A stretch of DNA of 5,726 nt from Bacteroidota bacterium. GTDB lineage: Bacteria; Bacteroidota; Ignavibacteria; Ignavibacteriales; Melioribacteraceae. Of this stretch, positions 1 through 5,726 are shown in pieces (positions within the stretch are counted from its first letter, which is position 1; every line of letters starts with the position of its first letter). The notes beneath the pieces were generated by a model. That model worked only from the letters and a program-made list of their open reading frames with translations. It was not told the DNA's origin and ran no database searches. The stretch covers positions 1 to 5,726 of the forward strand of contig JAMCSN010000035.1 of NCBI GenBank assembly GCA_023381535.1. Direction: 5' to 3'. The position numbers were made by a program, and so were the translations under genes.

Positions 1-1087
1 GCACTTTGATTTTTTTACCTTCAAACTGTCCGTCATGATAAAAATGCATTCCTTGAACCGTACTGATTATTACCGCTGCAGCTTTTGATTTATCCTTTCC
101 AAAAACTGTCGCAGCCCTTTCTTCATCATGATTTTCGATGAAGCGTACGGATTTTTTCTGATATTCCGTTTCCGCCGTTAGATGATCGTGAATGTCTTTT
201 GCGTTTCCAAGTTTCAGTTTGTCCGTGAGACTCTTATCGTAAGTATAATCAAATCCAAGCCGCTGAAGTTTCCATTCGAGATCCCAATACGCTTCGGCAA
301 TGAAAACAAAATCGTTACGTTCTTTCTTAACGGCGGCAATCGCATCTTGCCAGAATTCCGTTTTAGGAAATTCGAATCCGTTGCCCAACAGAATTCCGCC
401 CCATGTATTGTTGAAAACATTGTTCAAGGCAAGCATTGCCATATCGCAGCGGACCCCGTCGCAGACTTTCGTTAAATCAAGCAAGGTTTTAGTTAGAAAA
501 CTGCGGGCATCATTGCTGAAAAAATTCACTTGAGCTGTGTCTTGCCATGCGGGAAAGAATGGATCGCGTCCGTGAGCAAAATATTTATTAACATTCTTCT
601 GCGGCTGATAAAATGTGTATGGATCTTTTTTAAACGTATCAATATCGACTTCAAGAAAAATATCCGGATTCAATTTTATCAATGAACTGTCCACGCTGAA
701 ATGATTCGGCACAAAGTCCAGAATAAGTTTGATGCTTTTTTTATTTAGCTGGGATTTGAGTTCAAGCAGACTTTTGAATGTGCCGATATTTGGATTGGGT
801 TCATATTTGTCAACGGCATACGGCGAGCCGATTATGTCTTCCCGTTTCCATCCTTTAAGCGCGCGGTCGTATGATTTTACCAGTCCTTCTTCAAAACAAT
901 ATTTATCAATTACAGAGTCGCAAGTTTTCCAGATTCCCATCAGCCAAACATAGTCGAAACCTTTCTTAACAAAATCATCCCAATAATTATTTGGAATACT
1001 TTCGAGTGCGATCGGTTCGTTTGAATTAGCGAAGCGCTTAAGCCATAGGCGGGTATTGATTTCGTAAATGCTTGGATTAAAACTCAT
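1..1087 (-). CDS. Alpha-amylase family (GH13) glycoside hydrolase, 3' part cut off by the window edge
   Basis: A GH13 (beta/alpha)8-barrel enzyme expected to cleave or transfer alpha-glucosidic bonds in starch, glycogen or maltodextrins. Only the first 362 codons are visible, with no stop before the edge. All four GH13 signature regions are present in order: region I DFVPNH (residues 124-129), region II GVRCDMA with nucleophile Asp215, region III FIAEAYW with acid/base Glu265, and region IV ENHDEE with transition-state Asp321. Near the edge, FYHDGQFEG (349-357) resembles the late barrel segment of bacterial alpha-amylases. The N-terminus starts directly with the barrel (MSFNPSIYEINTRLW) and has no signal peptide, so the enzyme is probably cytoplasmic and may act on storage glycogen or imported oligosaccharides. 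The ATG lies one base after the dnaG stop, and a GGAG sits 4 nt upstream inside the dnaG end, which suggests translational coupling. The family is secure. The exact specificity (amylase, glucanotransferase or other) cannot be decided here, because the C-terminal domain is missing. Confidence 0.93.
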   Translation of the reverse strand, partial: MSFNPSIYEINTRLWLKRFANSNEPIALESIPNNYWDDFVKKGFDYVWLMGIWKTCDSVIDKYCFEEGLVKSYDRALKGWKREDIIGSPYAVDKYEPNPNIGTFKSLLELKSQLNKKSIKLILDFVPNHFSVDSSLIKLNPDIFLEVDIDTFKKDPYTFYQPQKNVNKYFAHGRDPFFPAWQDTAQVNFFSNDARSFLTKTLLDLTKVCDGVRCDMAMLALNNVFNNTWGGILLGNGFEFPKTEFWQDAIAAVKKERNDFVFIAEAYWDLEWKLQRLGFDYTYDKSLTDKLKLGNAKDIHDHLTAETEYQKKSVRFIENHDEERAATVFGKDKSKAAAVIISTVQGMHFYHDGQFEGKKIKV

Positions 1088-1088
1088 G

Positions 1089-2957
1089 TTACTCCGAACC
1101 GGTATTATTTTTCACAAACAACGCTTTCTTTTTTTCAAGAAGTTCTTTATTACGATTCATCATCTCCATATGAAGACGTTCATCTTTCGATTGTTCCATC
1201 ATCCGGTTGTTCTCTTTAATTTCTCTATCGATTTCAAACAGTTGAAACGTTTTCACGGTCTCGACAGCATGTTCAAACGAATCCTTTTCTATTTTACCGT
1301 TGTATGACAGCTCGTCCCACTTTTTACTGATCGTCTCGTCGGCTAATGTCAGGTCAAGAATAAAAGAACGAGTTTCTTCCTCGTCTATTTTATCTATTAA
1401 ATATGCAGGAGAAATTTTGTCTTCCTTTAATCCTTCCTCTACAATCTCCGCAAGTTTTCTGTATTTATGATTATAAAAATTCTCGACGTTTATTTTTTCC
1501 AAAATGTACTTTACAATTTCTTCCTCACCGCAGTATAACAAGCGCAGCAATTCCTTTTCGTAAGGGCTTTCTGCCGCCGGTTTAACGGCAAGCGTAAGTT
1601 CATTTGAAACCGATTGCGGAACCCGCTGATCGGGACGGAAACCGCCGGAGCCTTGTTTCTGCTGCTGCAAAACCGTGTTCAGTTCCGATTCAATCAATTT
1701 TTCGCGAAGACTAAATTTTTTGGCAATCGTCTTCATTAACAGATTGCGCTTAAGTTCGTCGTTTACCAATGCCAGCGTTTTAACAAGCTCGCGTATTGCC
1801 TTCGTCATCTCCGCGGGATCTTCGAACAAACCCTGTTCTTCAAATTGTGCCGTTTGGTATTCCAAAAAGTTTTTTGCCGACGAAACCAATTCGTCAAACT
1901 CGTCTTTTCCGTGTTTGATAATGTACGAATCGGGATCTTCACCTTTCGGAAGCGTGATGACTTTAACTTCAAAGTCTTGCTTGAGCAATATTTCTATACT
2001 TCTAAGAGAAGCTTTCTGCCCGGCGGGATCGGCATCGAAAAGAATTATAATATTTTTTGTGAAGCGCGAAAGCAGCTGTACTTGTTCATCGGTTAACGAT
2101 GTGCCGGAAGATGCCACAACGTTTTTCACGCCGGCTTGGTAGAGCGAAATCAAATCCAAGTAACCTTCAACCAAAATTGCCCGGTCAATTTTTCTTATCT
2201 CATCTTTCGAGTGATACAACCCGTAGAGCGATCTGCGTTTCGAATAAACGGGCGATTCCGGCGAGTTGAGATATTTTGCCGTGTTCTCTTGGTTGGTTAG
2301 AATTCTTCCGCCGAATGCAATTACTCTTCCGTTGGGAGAGAAAATCGGAAAAATTATTCTTCCCCTATACTTATCGTAATACTCGCCTTTGTCGTTCAGA
2401 TCGATTAAACCAAGTAGTTTGGTTTTCGCGAGATCAATTTTGTTTTCTTTTGCATGAACAAGAAAATTATCCCATCCGTAAGGTGCGTACCCGATACCAA
2501 AAATTTTTTGAGTCTGCGGTTTGATGTATCGGTTTTTTAAATACTCTCTCGCTTCCTCTCCAGATGCGCTTTTCAAAAGATTGTCTGAAAAATAGCGGGC
2601 GGCTAAAACGTTAATTTCATAAAGTTCTTCAAGTTCACTTTGCTGCTGATCGACTGGACTGCTGTCGTAATCGATTTTGATGCCGAGATGTTCGGCAATT
2701 TCTTCAACGGCTTCAACAAATGAAATGTTTTTGAACTCCATCAAGAACTTAAATGCATTGCCGCCGGCTCCGCAACCGAAACAGTGATAAATTTGTTTGT
2801 CTTCGCTTACTGTGAACGATGGTGTCTTCTCTTGATGGAACGGGCACAGCCCAACGAAATTCTTTCCGCGTTTCCGCAAATGAACGTGACCGGAAATTAT
2901 ATCAACAATATCCGCGGCGTTTCTAATTTCTTCTATTTTTTGTTCGGGTATTCTCAT
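1089..2957 (-). CDS. dnaG: DNA primase DnaG
   Basis: DnaG makes the short RNA primers for lagging-strand synthesis and works with the replicative helicase DnaB at the fork. The protein is 622 residues from the chosen start, a normal length for bacterial primases. An N-terminal CHC2 zinc-binding domain has ligands Cys38, His41, Cys59 and Cys62, the last two within HCFGCGAGG. The catalytic core follows, with YRGRIIFPI (about 197-205) and FGGR (215-218). The Toprim fold has EGYLD (264-268, catalytic Glu264) and the metal-binding DADPAG (308-313); DPDSY follows at 341-345. A Q-rich linker (about 428-436) leads to a helical C-terminal region, expected to be the DnaB-interacting domain, ending in a very charged Lys/Glu/Met-rich helix. 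The reading frame stays open 21 codons further upstream (TTG at 3020, ATG at 3017). I chose ATG 2957 because MRIPEQKIEEIR matches the usual beginning of the family and the upstream stretch contains a TATAAA box. No good Shine-Dalgarno site precedes it; a GAAGG lies 15 nt away. It is the first gene of a transcript that continues into GH13. Confidence 0.97.
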   Translation of the reverse strand: MRIPEQKIEEIRNAADIVDIISGHVHLRKRGKNFVGLCPFHQEKTPSFTVSEDKQIYHCFGCGAGGNAFKFLMEFKNISFVEAVEEIAEHLGIKIDYDSSPVDQQQSELEELYEINVLAARYFSDNLLKSASGEEAREYLKNRYIKPQTQKIFGIGYAPYGWDNFLVHAKENKIDLAKTKLLGLIDLNDKGEYYDKYRGRIIFPIFSPNGRVIAFGGRILTNQENTAKYLNSPESPVYSKRRSLYGLYHSKDEIRKIDRAILVEGYLDLISLYQAGVKNVVASSGTSLTDEQVQLLSRFTKNIIILFDADPAGQKASLRSIEILLKQDFEVKVITLPKGEDPDSYIIKHGKDEFDELVSSAKNFLEYQTAQFEEQGLFEDPAEMTKAIRELVKTLALVNDELKRNLLMKTIAKKFSLREKLIESELNTVLQQQKQGSGGFRPDQRVPQSVSNELTLAVKPAAESPYEKELLRLLYCGEEEIVKYILEKINVENFYNHKYRKLAEIVEEGLKEDKISPAYLIDKIDEEETRSFILDLTLADETISKKWDELSYNGKIEKDSFEHAVETVKTFQLFEIDREIKENNRMMEQSKDERLHMEMMNRNKELLEKKKALFVKNNTGSE

Positions 2958-3008
2958 AAACGACGAGTTTTGCCTTCGGGGAAAACTTTCACAACTGAAA
3001 TTAGAGAT

Positions 3009-3014
3009 TTTATA
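3009..3014 (-). promoter_or_regulatory. Possible -10 box of the dnaG-GH13 operon
   Basis: On the minus strand this reads TATAAA, close to the bacterial -10 consensus. A transcript starting a few bases downstream would have a leader of roughly 45 nt before ATG 2957. No -35 hexamer is recognisable at the usual spacing. The sequence is AT-rich, so chance occurrence is possible. Confidence 0.3.
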
Positions 3015-3015
3015 C

Positions 3016-3040
3016 ATCAATCAAAACTTTGATCTTTGAT
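3016..3040. repeat. Cluster of TTTGAT / ATCAAA repeats, possible operator
   Basis: The stretch contains the tandem direct repeat CTTTGAT CTTTGAT (3027-3033 and 3034-3040). The first copy also forms an inverted repeat with the sequence before it: ATCAAA (3020-3025), AC spacer, TTTGAT (3028-3033). A further partial ATCAA lies at 3016-3020. The cluster sits immediately upstream of the TATAAA box facing dnaG. Repeated half-sites in both orientations in a divergent promoter region are typical of a regulator binding site, but the units are short and AT-rich, so this is only a suggestion. Confidence 0.35.
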
Positions 3041-3116
3041 GAACAGTCAGCTCGGATTGCCGGACTGAGATTATATTCGTATTTTCATTACCAGAATTAC
3101 GATAAGTGAAAATTAC

Positions 3117-3635
3117 TTGATCAGAAAAAGCGTTCTATTGATCCTTCCGTCTCAAAACTTCAACGAAGAAGAATATCTTATAGTTTTGAATGCACTCGAA
3201 ACAGCGGGCATAAAAGTTTTTATTGCTTCCGACGCCAACTCTCTCTGTACCGGTTCAAACGGATTGAAAGTTAAGAACGATATTCAGTTTTATAATATTC
3301 ATGAAAGCAATTTCGGCGGAGTAATTTTTATCGGCGGAAGCGGGACACGGAACTACTGGAACAACAGCTTACTTCAATCGACAGCTCAAAAATTTTCTAG
3401 AAGTAAGAAACCGATTGGCGCAATCTGCAGCGCTCCGGTGCTCTTAGCAAAAGCTGGGATAATTTCCGAATGCGCTACTTGTTACCCGGATGATAAACTT
3501 GAATTGGAACGGCAGGGCGTTCAATACAAAAACGAACCGGTAGTTACTAAGAAAAATATCATTACCGCTCAAGACCCAAGCTCTGCACCGGAATTTGTAA
3601 AGTCTTTTCTTTATGAATTGGCAAAATCTAATTAG
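3117..3635 (+). CDS. DJ-1/PfpI family protein (class I glutamine amidotransferase-like fold)
   Basis: A 172-residue single-domain protein of the DJ-1/PfpI superfamily, whose members act in oxidative and carbonyl stress defence, as chaperones or in small-molecule repair; the activity of this one is unknown. It begins with the family's first beta strand (SVLLILPSQNF, residues 5-15), followed by Glu17-19, one of which should be the conserved acidic partner of the reactive cysteine. GVIFIGGSG (68-76) is the strand and glycine turn before the active site. The nucleophile elbow is GAICSAP with Cys104; the next residue is Ser, not the His seen in PfpI-type proteases, so protease activity is unlikely. 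ATCYPD (120-125) contains an additional Cys122. There is no signal peptide, so it is probably cytoplasmic. No ATG is available: the frame opens after a TGA at 3066, and TTG 3117 is the only ordinary start that keeps the whole first strand. No Shine-Dalgarno site is visible. It lies 35 bp before ispG on the same strand and is probably co-transcribed. Confidence 0.88.
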   Translation: MIRKSVLLILPSQNFNEEEYLIVLNALETAGIKVFIASDANSLCTGSNGLKVKNDIQFYNIHESNFGGVIFIGGSGTRNYWNNSLLQSTAQKFSRSKKPIGAICSAPVLLAKAGIISECATCYPDDKLELERQGVQYKNEPVVTKKNIITAQDPSSAPEFVKSFLYELAKSN

Positions 3636-3670
3636 AACTTCTCAACTTTCCCTTTTGTTTTCATTAGCGT

Positions 3671-5629
3671 ATGAATGAATCCGCAAAAAAATATTGCAAC
3701 AGCTTAACCAAATATTCCAGATATAAAACCAGAGAAGTTCTTATCGGCGATGTCCCGGTGGGCAGAGACAATCCGATACGAATTCAATCCATGACAACCA
3801 CCGACACAATGAATACAATTGCAACGGTGGAACAATCTATTCGAATGATTAATGCCGGGTGCGAATACATTAGAATAACCGCGCCGAGCATTAACGAAGC
3901 GCAAAATCTTCAGAACATAAAAAATGAATTGAGGAAACGCGGCTACAATGCGCCGTTGATTGCGGACATTCACTTCACACCCAATGCCGCCGAAGTTGCC
4001 GCAAGAATTGTTGAAAAGGTTCGCGTCAATCCTGGCAATTATGTTGATAAGAAAAAATTTCAGACGCTTGAATACACCGACGCTGAATACAGCGCCGAGA
4101 TTGATCGAATCCGGGAAAGATTTTCTCCGCTCGTAAAAGTTTGCAAAGAGTACGGTACCGCGATGCGCATCGGGACAAACCACGGTTCATTGTCGGATCG
4201 AATCATGAGCCGTTACGGCGACACACCATACGGCATGGTTGAATCTGCATTGGAGTTTGTCCGCATCTGCGGAGAAATGAACTACCACGAAATTGTTCTT
4301 TCGATGAAAGCGAGCAATCCGCAGGTAATGATTCAAGCTTACCGGCTTTTGATCAGCAAAATGGAAGAGGAAGGAATGAATTATCCGCTTCATCTTGGAG
4401 TTACCGAAGCTGGCGACGGTGAAGACGGAAGAATAAAATCCGCGGTTGGAATTGGAACACTACTCGAAGATGGAATCGGCGATACAATTCGCGTTTCGCT
4501 AACTGAGGAGCCGGAGTTTGAAGCACCGGTAGCAATTTCTTTGGCGAACCGTTACAAAAATAGAACCGGTCACAAAGAAATTGTATCGATAAACCAACCG
4601 CCGTACGACCCGTTCAACTATTCGCGAAGAGAAACATTTGAGATTGCCGGTATCGGGGGAACAACAGTTCCTAAAATCATTATCGACTTCAGAGGCAACG
4701 AAAAAAAAGATCATTCCGTGTTTTCTCACATCGGTTATTTTTATGATGCTCAAACTGATAAGTGGAATATGAATGATCAGGCGGCAGACATTATTTATCT
4801 CGGAAAAAATGATTTGGGATTTGCGGCGCCGAACAGTCTGAAAATAATTTACGATTCTGAAAAGTGGCTGTCCTTAAAAAATAAAACGGGCGGTTTCCCA
4901 TTGTTTGATTCGGCTAATCAATTCAACGCTGCGGTCGAAAAATCATTCGTCATGAATTTCGTACAGATCAATCTTCATGATTTATTTTCCGGCACATTCG
5001 ATGCAATCAAAAATAATTCAACTTGTGTGTTAGTACTCACGACTACCAACGCTCATGGAATGGCGGAACAGCGTCGCGCTTTTTTTGAATTGTTGAATCG
5101 CAACGTTCACAATCCGGTAATTATAAAAAGAATTTATGAAAATTTATCCGACGACGAACTGCGGCTTTATTCGTCAACAGATATCGGTGCGCTGTTGATA
5201 GACGGTTTTAGCGATGGTGTTTGGATCAGCGGAACGAATCCTTCAAAAAGAAATTTTGACAAGGCATTCATCAACCGCACCTCATTCGGCATTTTGCAGG
5301 CAACCAGAACGCGAATATCGAAAACCGAATACATTGCATGCCCATCATGCGGCAGAACTCTTTTTGATCTTGTTGAAGTGACGAATAAAATCCGAAGCAG
5401 AACCGAACATTTGAAAGGTGTTAAGATCGCAATTATGGGCTGCATAGTTAACGGACCCGGTGAAATGGCGGACGCCGATTACGGCTATGTGGGTTCCGGG
5501 CCCGGCAAAATAACACTGTATCGCAGCAAAGAAGTGGTAAGACGCAGCGTAAATTCGGCAAATGCAGTGGACGAACTCATCGAATTAATTAAGGAGGATG
5601 GAAACTGGCTTGAACCTTTGAAAATTTGA
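3671..5629 (+). CDS. ispG: 4-hydroxy-3-methylbut-2-enyl-diphosphate synthase, three-domain type
   Basis: IspG (GcpE) reductively opens 2-C-methyl-D-erythritol 2,4-cyclodiphosphate to HMBPP, the penultimate step of the MEP isoprenoid pathway, using a [4Fe-4S] cluster and electrons from ferredoxin or flavodoxin. The protein has 652 residues, against roughly 360-400 for the short two-domain form. The N-terminal TIM barrel (about 20-290) shows IQSMTTTDT (38-46), PLIADIHF (95-102), VRVNPGNY (117-124), MRIGTNHGSLSDR (165-177) and the GVTEAGDGEDGR region (243-254). Residues about 300-545 form the extra middle domain known from plant, Chlamydia and Bacteroidota/Chlorobiota enzymes. The C-terminal domain carries the cluster ligands Cys557, Cys560 (CPSC) and Cys591, plus Glu598 in CIVNGPGE, so the enzyme looks intact and active. 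ATG 3671 gives a natural N-terminus just before the barrel; there is no Shine-Dalgarno site upstream. It probably shares a transcript with the DJ-1-like gene, although the two have no evident functional link. Confidence 0.97.
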   Translation: MNESAKKYCNSLTKYSRYKTREVLIGDVPVGRDNPIRIQSMTTTDTMNTIATVEQSIRMINAGCEYIRITAPSINEAQNLQNIKNELRKRGYNAPLIADIHFTPNAAEVAARIVEKVRVNPGNYVDKKKFQTLEYTDAEYSAEIDRIRERFSPLVKVCKEYGTAMRIGTNHGSLSDRIMSRYGDTPYGMVESALEFVRICGEMNYHEIVLSMKASNPQVMIQAYRLLISKMEEEGMNYPLHLGVTEAGDGEDGRIKSAVGIGTLLEDGIGDTIRVSLTEEPEFEAPVAISLANRYKNRTGHKEIVSINQPPYDPFNYSRRETFEIAGIGGTTVPKIIIDFRGNEKKDHSVFSHIGYFYDAQTDKWNMNDQAADIIYLGKNDLGFAAPNSLKIIYDSEKWLSLKNKTGGFPLFDSANQFNAAVEKSFVMNFVQINLHDLFSGTFDAIKNNSTCVLVLTTTNAHGMAEQRRAFFELLNRNVHNPVIIKRIYENLSDDELRLYSSTDIGALLIDGFSDGVWISGTNPSKRNFDKAFINRTSFGILQATRTRISKTEYIACPSCGRTLFDLVEVTNKIRSRTEHLKGVKIAIMGCIVNGPGEMADADYGYVGSGPGKITLYRSKEVVRRSVNSANAVDELIELIKEDGNWLEPLKI

Positions 5630-5639
5630 TTTTGAAGGT
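5614..5639 (+). promoter_or_regulatory. Imperfect hairpin over the ispG stop codon covering a GAAGG motif
   Basis: ACCTT (5614-5618) pairs with AAGGT (5635-5639), and AAAAT (5621-5625) pairs with ATTTT (5629-5633), leaving a 3-nt loop and a small internal loop (TG against G). The ispG stop lies in the loop and 3' arm. No T-tract follows, so it does not look like an intrinsic terminator. The 3' arm contains GAAGG (5634-5638), 9 nt before the ATG at 5648, so the fold would hide a possible ribosome binding site. The stem is AT-rich and weak. Confidence 0.3.
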
Positions 5640-5647
5640 AATTGAAT

Positions 5648-5686
5648 ATGAGCACCGATTATAATATATTTGGCATGCCGATATGA
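5648..5686 (+). CDS. Possible 12-codon leader ORF after ispG
   Basis: ATG 5648 opens a frame for the peptide MSTDYNIFGMPI, ending at TGA 5684-5686. It starts 18 nt after the ispG stop and has GAAGG at a reasonable 9-nt distance, the best ribosome-binding-like spacing at any start in this window. Its stop overlaps the next start as ATGA. It resembles no peptide I know. It may be a small coupling or leader ORF, or simply chance. Confidence 0.2.
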   Translation: MSTDYNIFGMPI

Positions 5687-5726
5687 GAAAATTTTTAATT
5701 AATCGTACAAGAAAAAAGAAAATCGA
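5683..5726 (+). CDS. Possible start of the next gene, cut off at the right edge
   Basis: ATG 5683 begins a frame still open at the edge after 14 complete codons (MRKFLINRTRKKKI), very rich in Lys and Arg. An in-frame TAA at 5662 excludes a longer upstream extension, and no other ATG lies between. It shares ATGA with the preceding short ORF and has no Shine-Dalgarno site of its own. It lies downstream of ispG on the same strand with no terminator between, so it could be the next operon member. Too little is visible to name a product. Confidence 0.35.
   Translation, partial: MRKFLINRTRKKKI

Larger units (their letters stand above)
2958..3116. promoter_or_regulatory. Divergent intergenic region between dnaG and the DJ-1-like gene
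   Basis: These 159 bp separate two genes that point away from each other, so promoters for both directions should lie here. Towards dnaG there is TATAAA on the minus strand (3009-3014), about 50 bp before the chosen ATG, but no matching -35 box at 16-18 bp. Towards the DJ-1-like gene there is TATATT at 3072-3077, again without a clear -35 or a Bacteroidota-type TTTG/TAnnTTTG pair. A weak stem can form from CAGTC (3044-3048) and GACTG (3063-3067), with inner CGG/CCG (3053-3055, 3060-3062) around an ATTG loop. That promoters exist here follows from the gene layout; their exact positions are uncertain. Confidence 0.6.

Noticed and set aside
182..953. Several plus-strand open frames of 74-97 codons
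   Set aside because: The minus strand here encodes a continuous GH13 enzyme with all catalytic motifs, so these are shadow frames.
1675..2142. Plus-strand open frame of 155 codons
   Set aside because: It lies wholly inside dnaG on the opposite strand, is Ser/Phe-rich as expected for an antisense frame, and shows no recognisable domain.
3636..3670. Separate promoter for ispG in the 35-bp gap
   Set aside because: The gap has no recognisable -10/-35 pair or Bacteroidota-type motif, so co-transcription with the upstream gene is simpler.
3704..4183. Minus-strand open frame of 159 codons
   Set aside because: It is antisense to the conserved TIM barrel of IspG and has no family features or ribosome site.
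5591..5600. Perfect Shine-Dalgarno-like AAGGAGG followed directly by ATG near the ispG end
   Set aside because: The ATG has no spacing from the motif and its frame ends after 7 codons. The bases encode the Lys-Glu-Asp-Gly stretch of IspG.
5614..5639. Intrinsic terminator after ispG
   Set aside because: The stem is AT-rich with an internal loop, and no T-tract follows it.
1..5726. Mobile element, CRISPR, toxin-antitoxin, phage or defence system
   Set aside because: No transposase, terminal repeats, spaced repeat array or known defence domain is visible. Almost all sequence is explained by four ordinary genes.

Overview
The window holds four solid genes around one divergent intergenic region. 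It looks like chromosomal core genome of a bacterium of the Bacteroidota/Chlorobiota group, possibly Ignavibacteria-like. This rests on the three-domain (insert-containing) form of IspG, the moderately AT-rich sequence and the near absence of strong Shine-Dalgarno sites. It is an inference, not a proof.

Left half, minus strand: an operon reads from about 2957 towards position 1. It starts with dnaG (DNA primase, 2957 to 1089). One base after its stop follows an alpha-amylase-family (GH13) glycoside hydrolase, which starts at 1087 and runs off the left edge with all four catalytic signature regions inside the window. That second gene fills the first 1.09 kb and is open to the edge.

Middle (2958-3116): a divergent promoter region of about 160 bp. 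It holds a TATAAA box upstream of dnaG, a cluster of TTTGAT/ATCAAA repeats and a weak hairpin.

Right half, plus strand: a DJ-1/PfpI-family protein that appears to start at TTG (3117-3635), then after 35 bp the isoprenoid enzyme IspG/GcpE (3671-5629). A weak hairpin spans the ispG stop codon and buries a GAAGG motif. It is followed by a 12-codon ORF that overlaps, as ATGA, the start of another ORF running off the right edge.

The genes do not form a single pathway. DnaG serves replication, GH13 alpha-glucan metabolism, IspG the penultimate step of the MEP pathway, and the DJ-1-like protein probably stress response or metabolite repair. I found no mobile element, CRISPR array, tRNA or rRNA, and no convincing sign of a new multi-gene system. 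The most interesting small-scale items are the dnaG-GH13 junction, the structure after ispG and the repeat cluster between the divergent genes.
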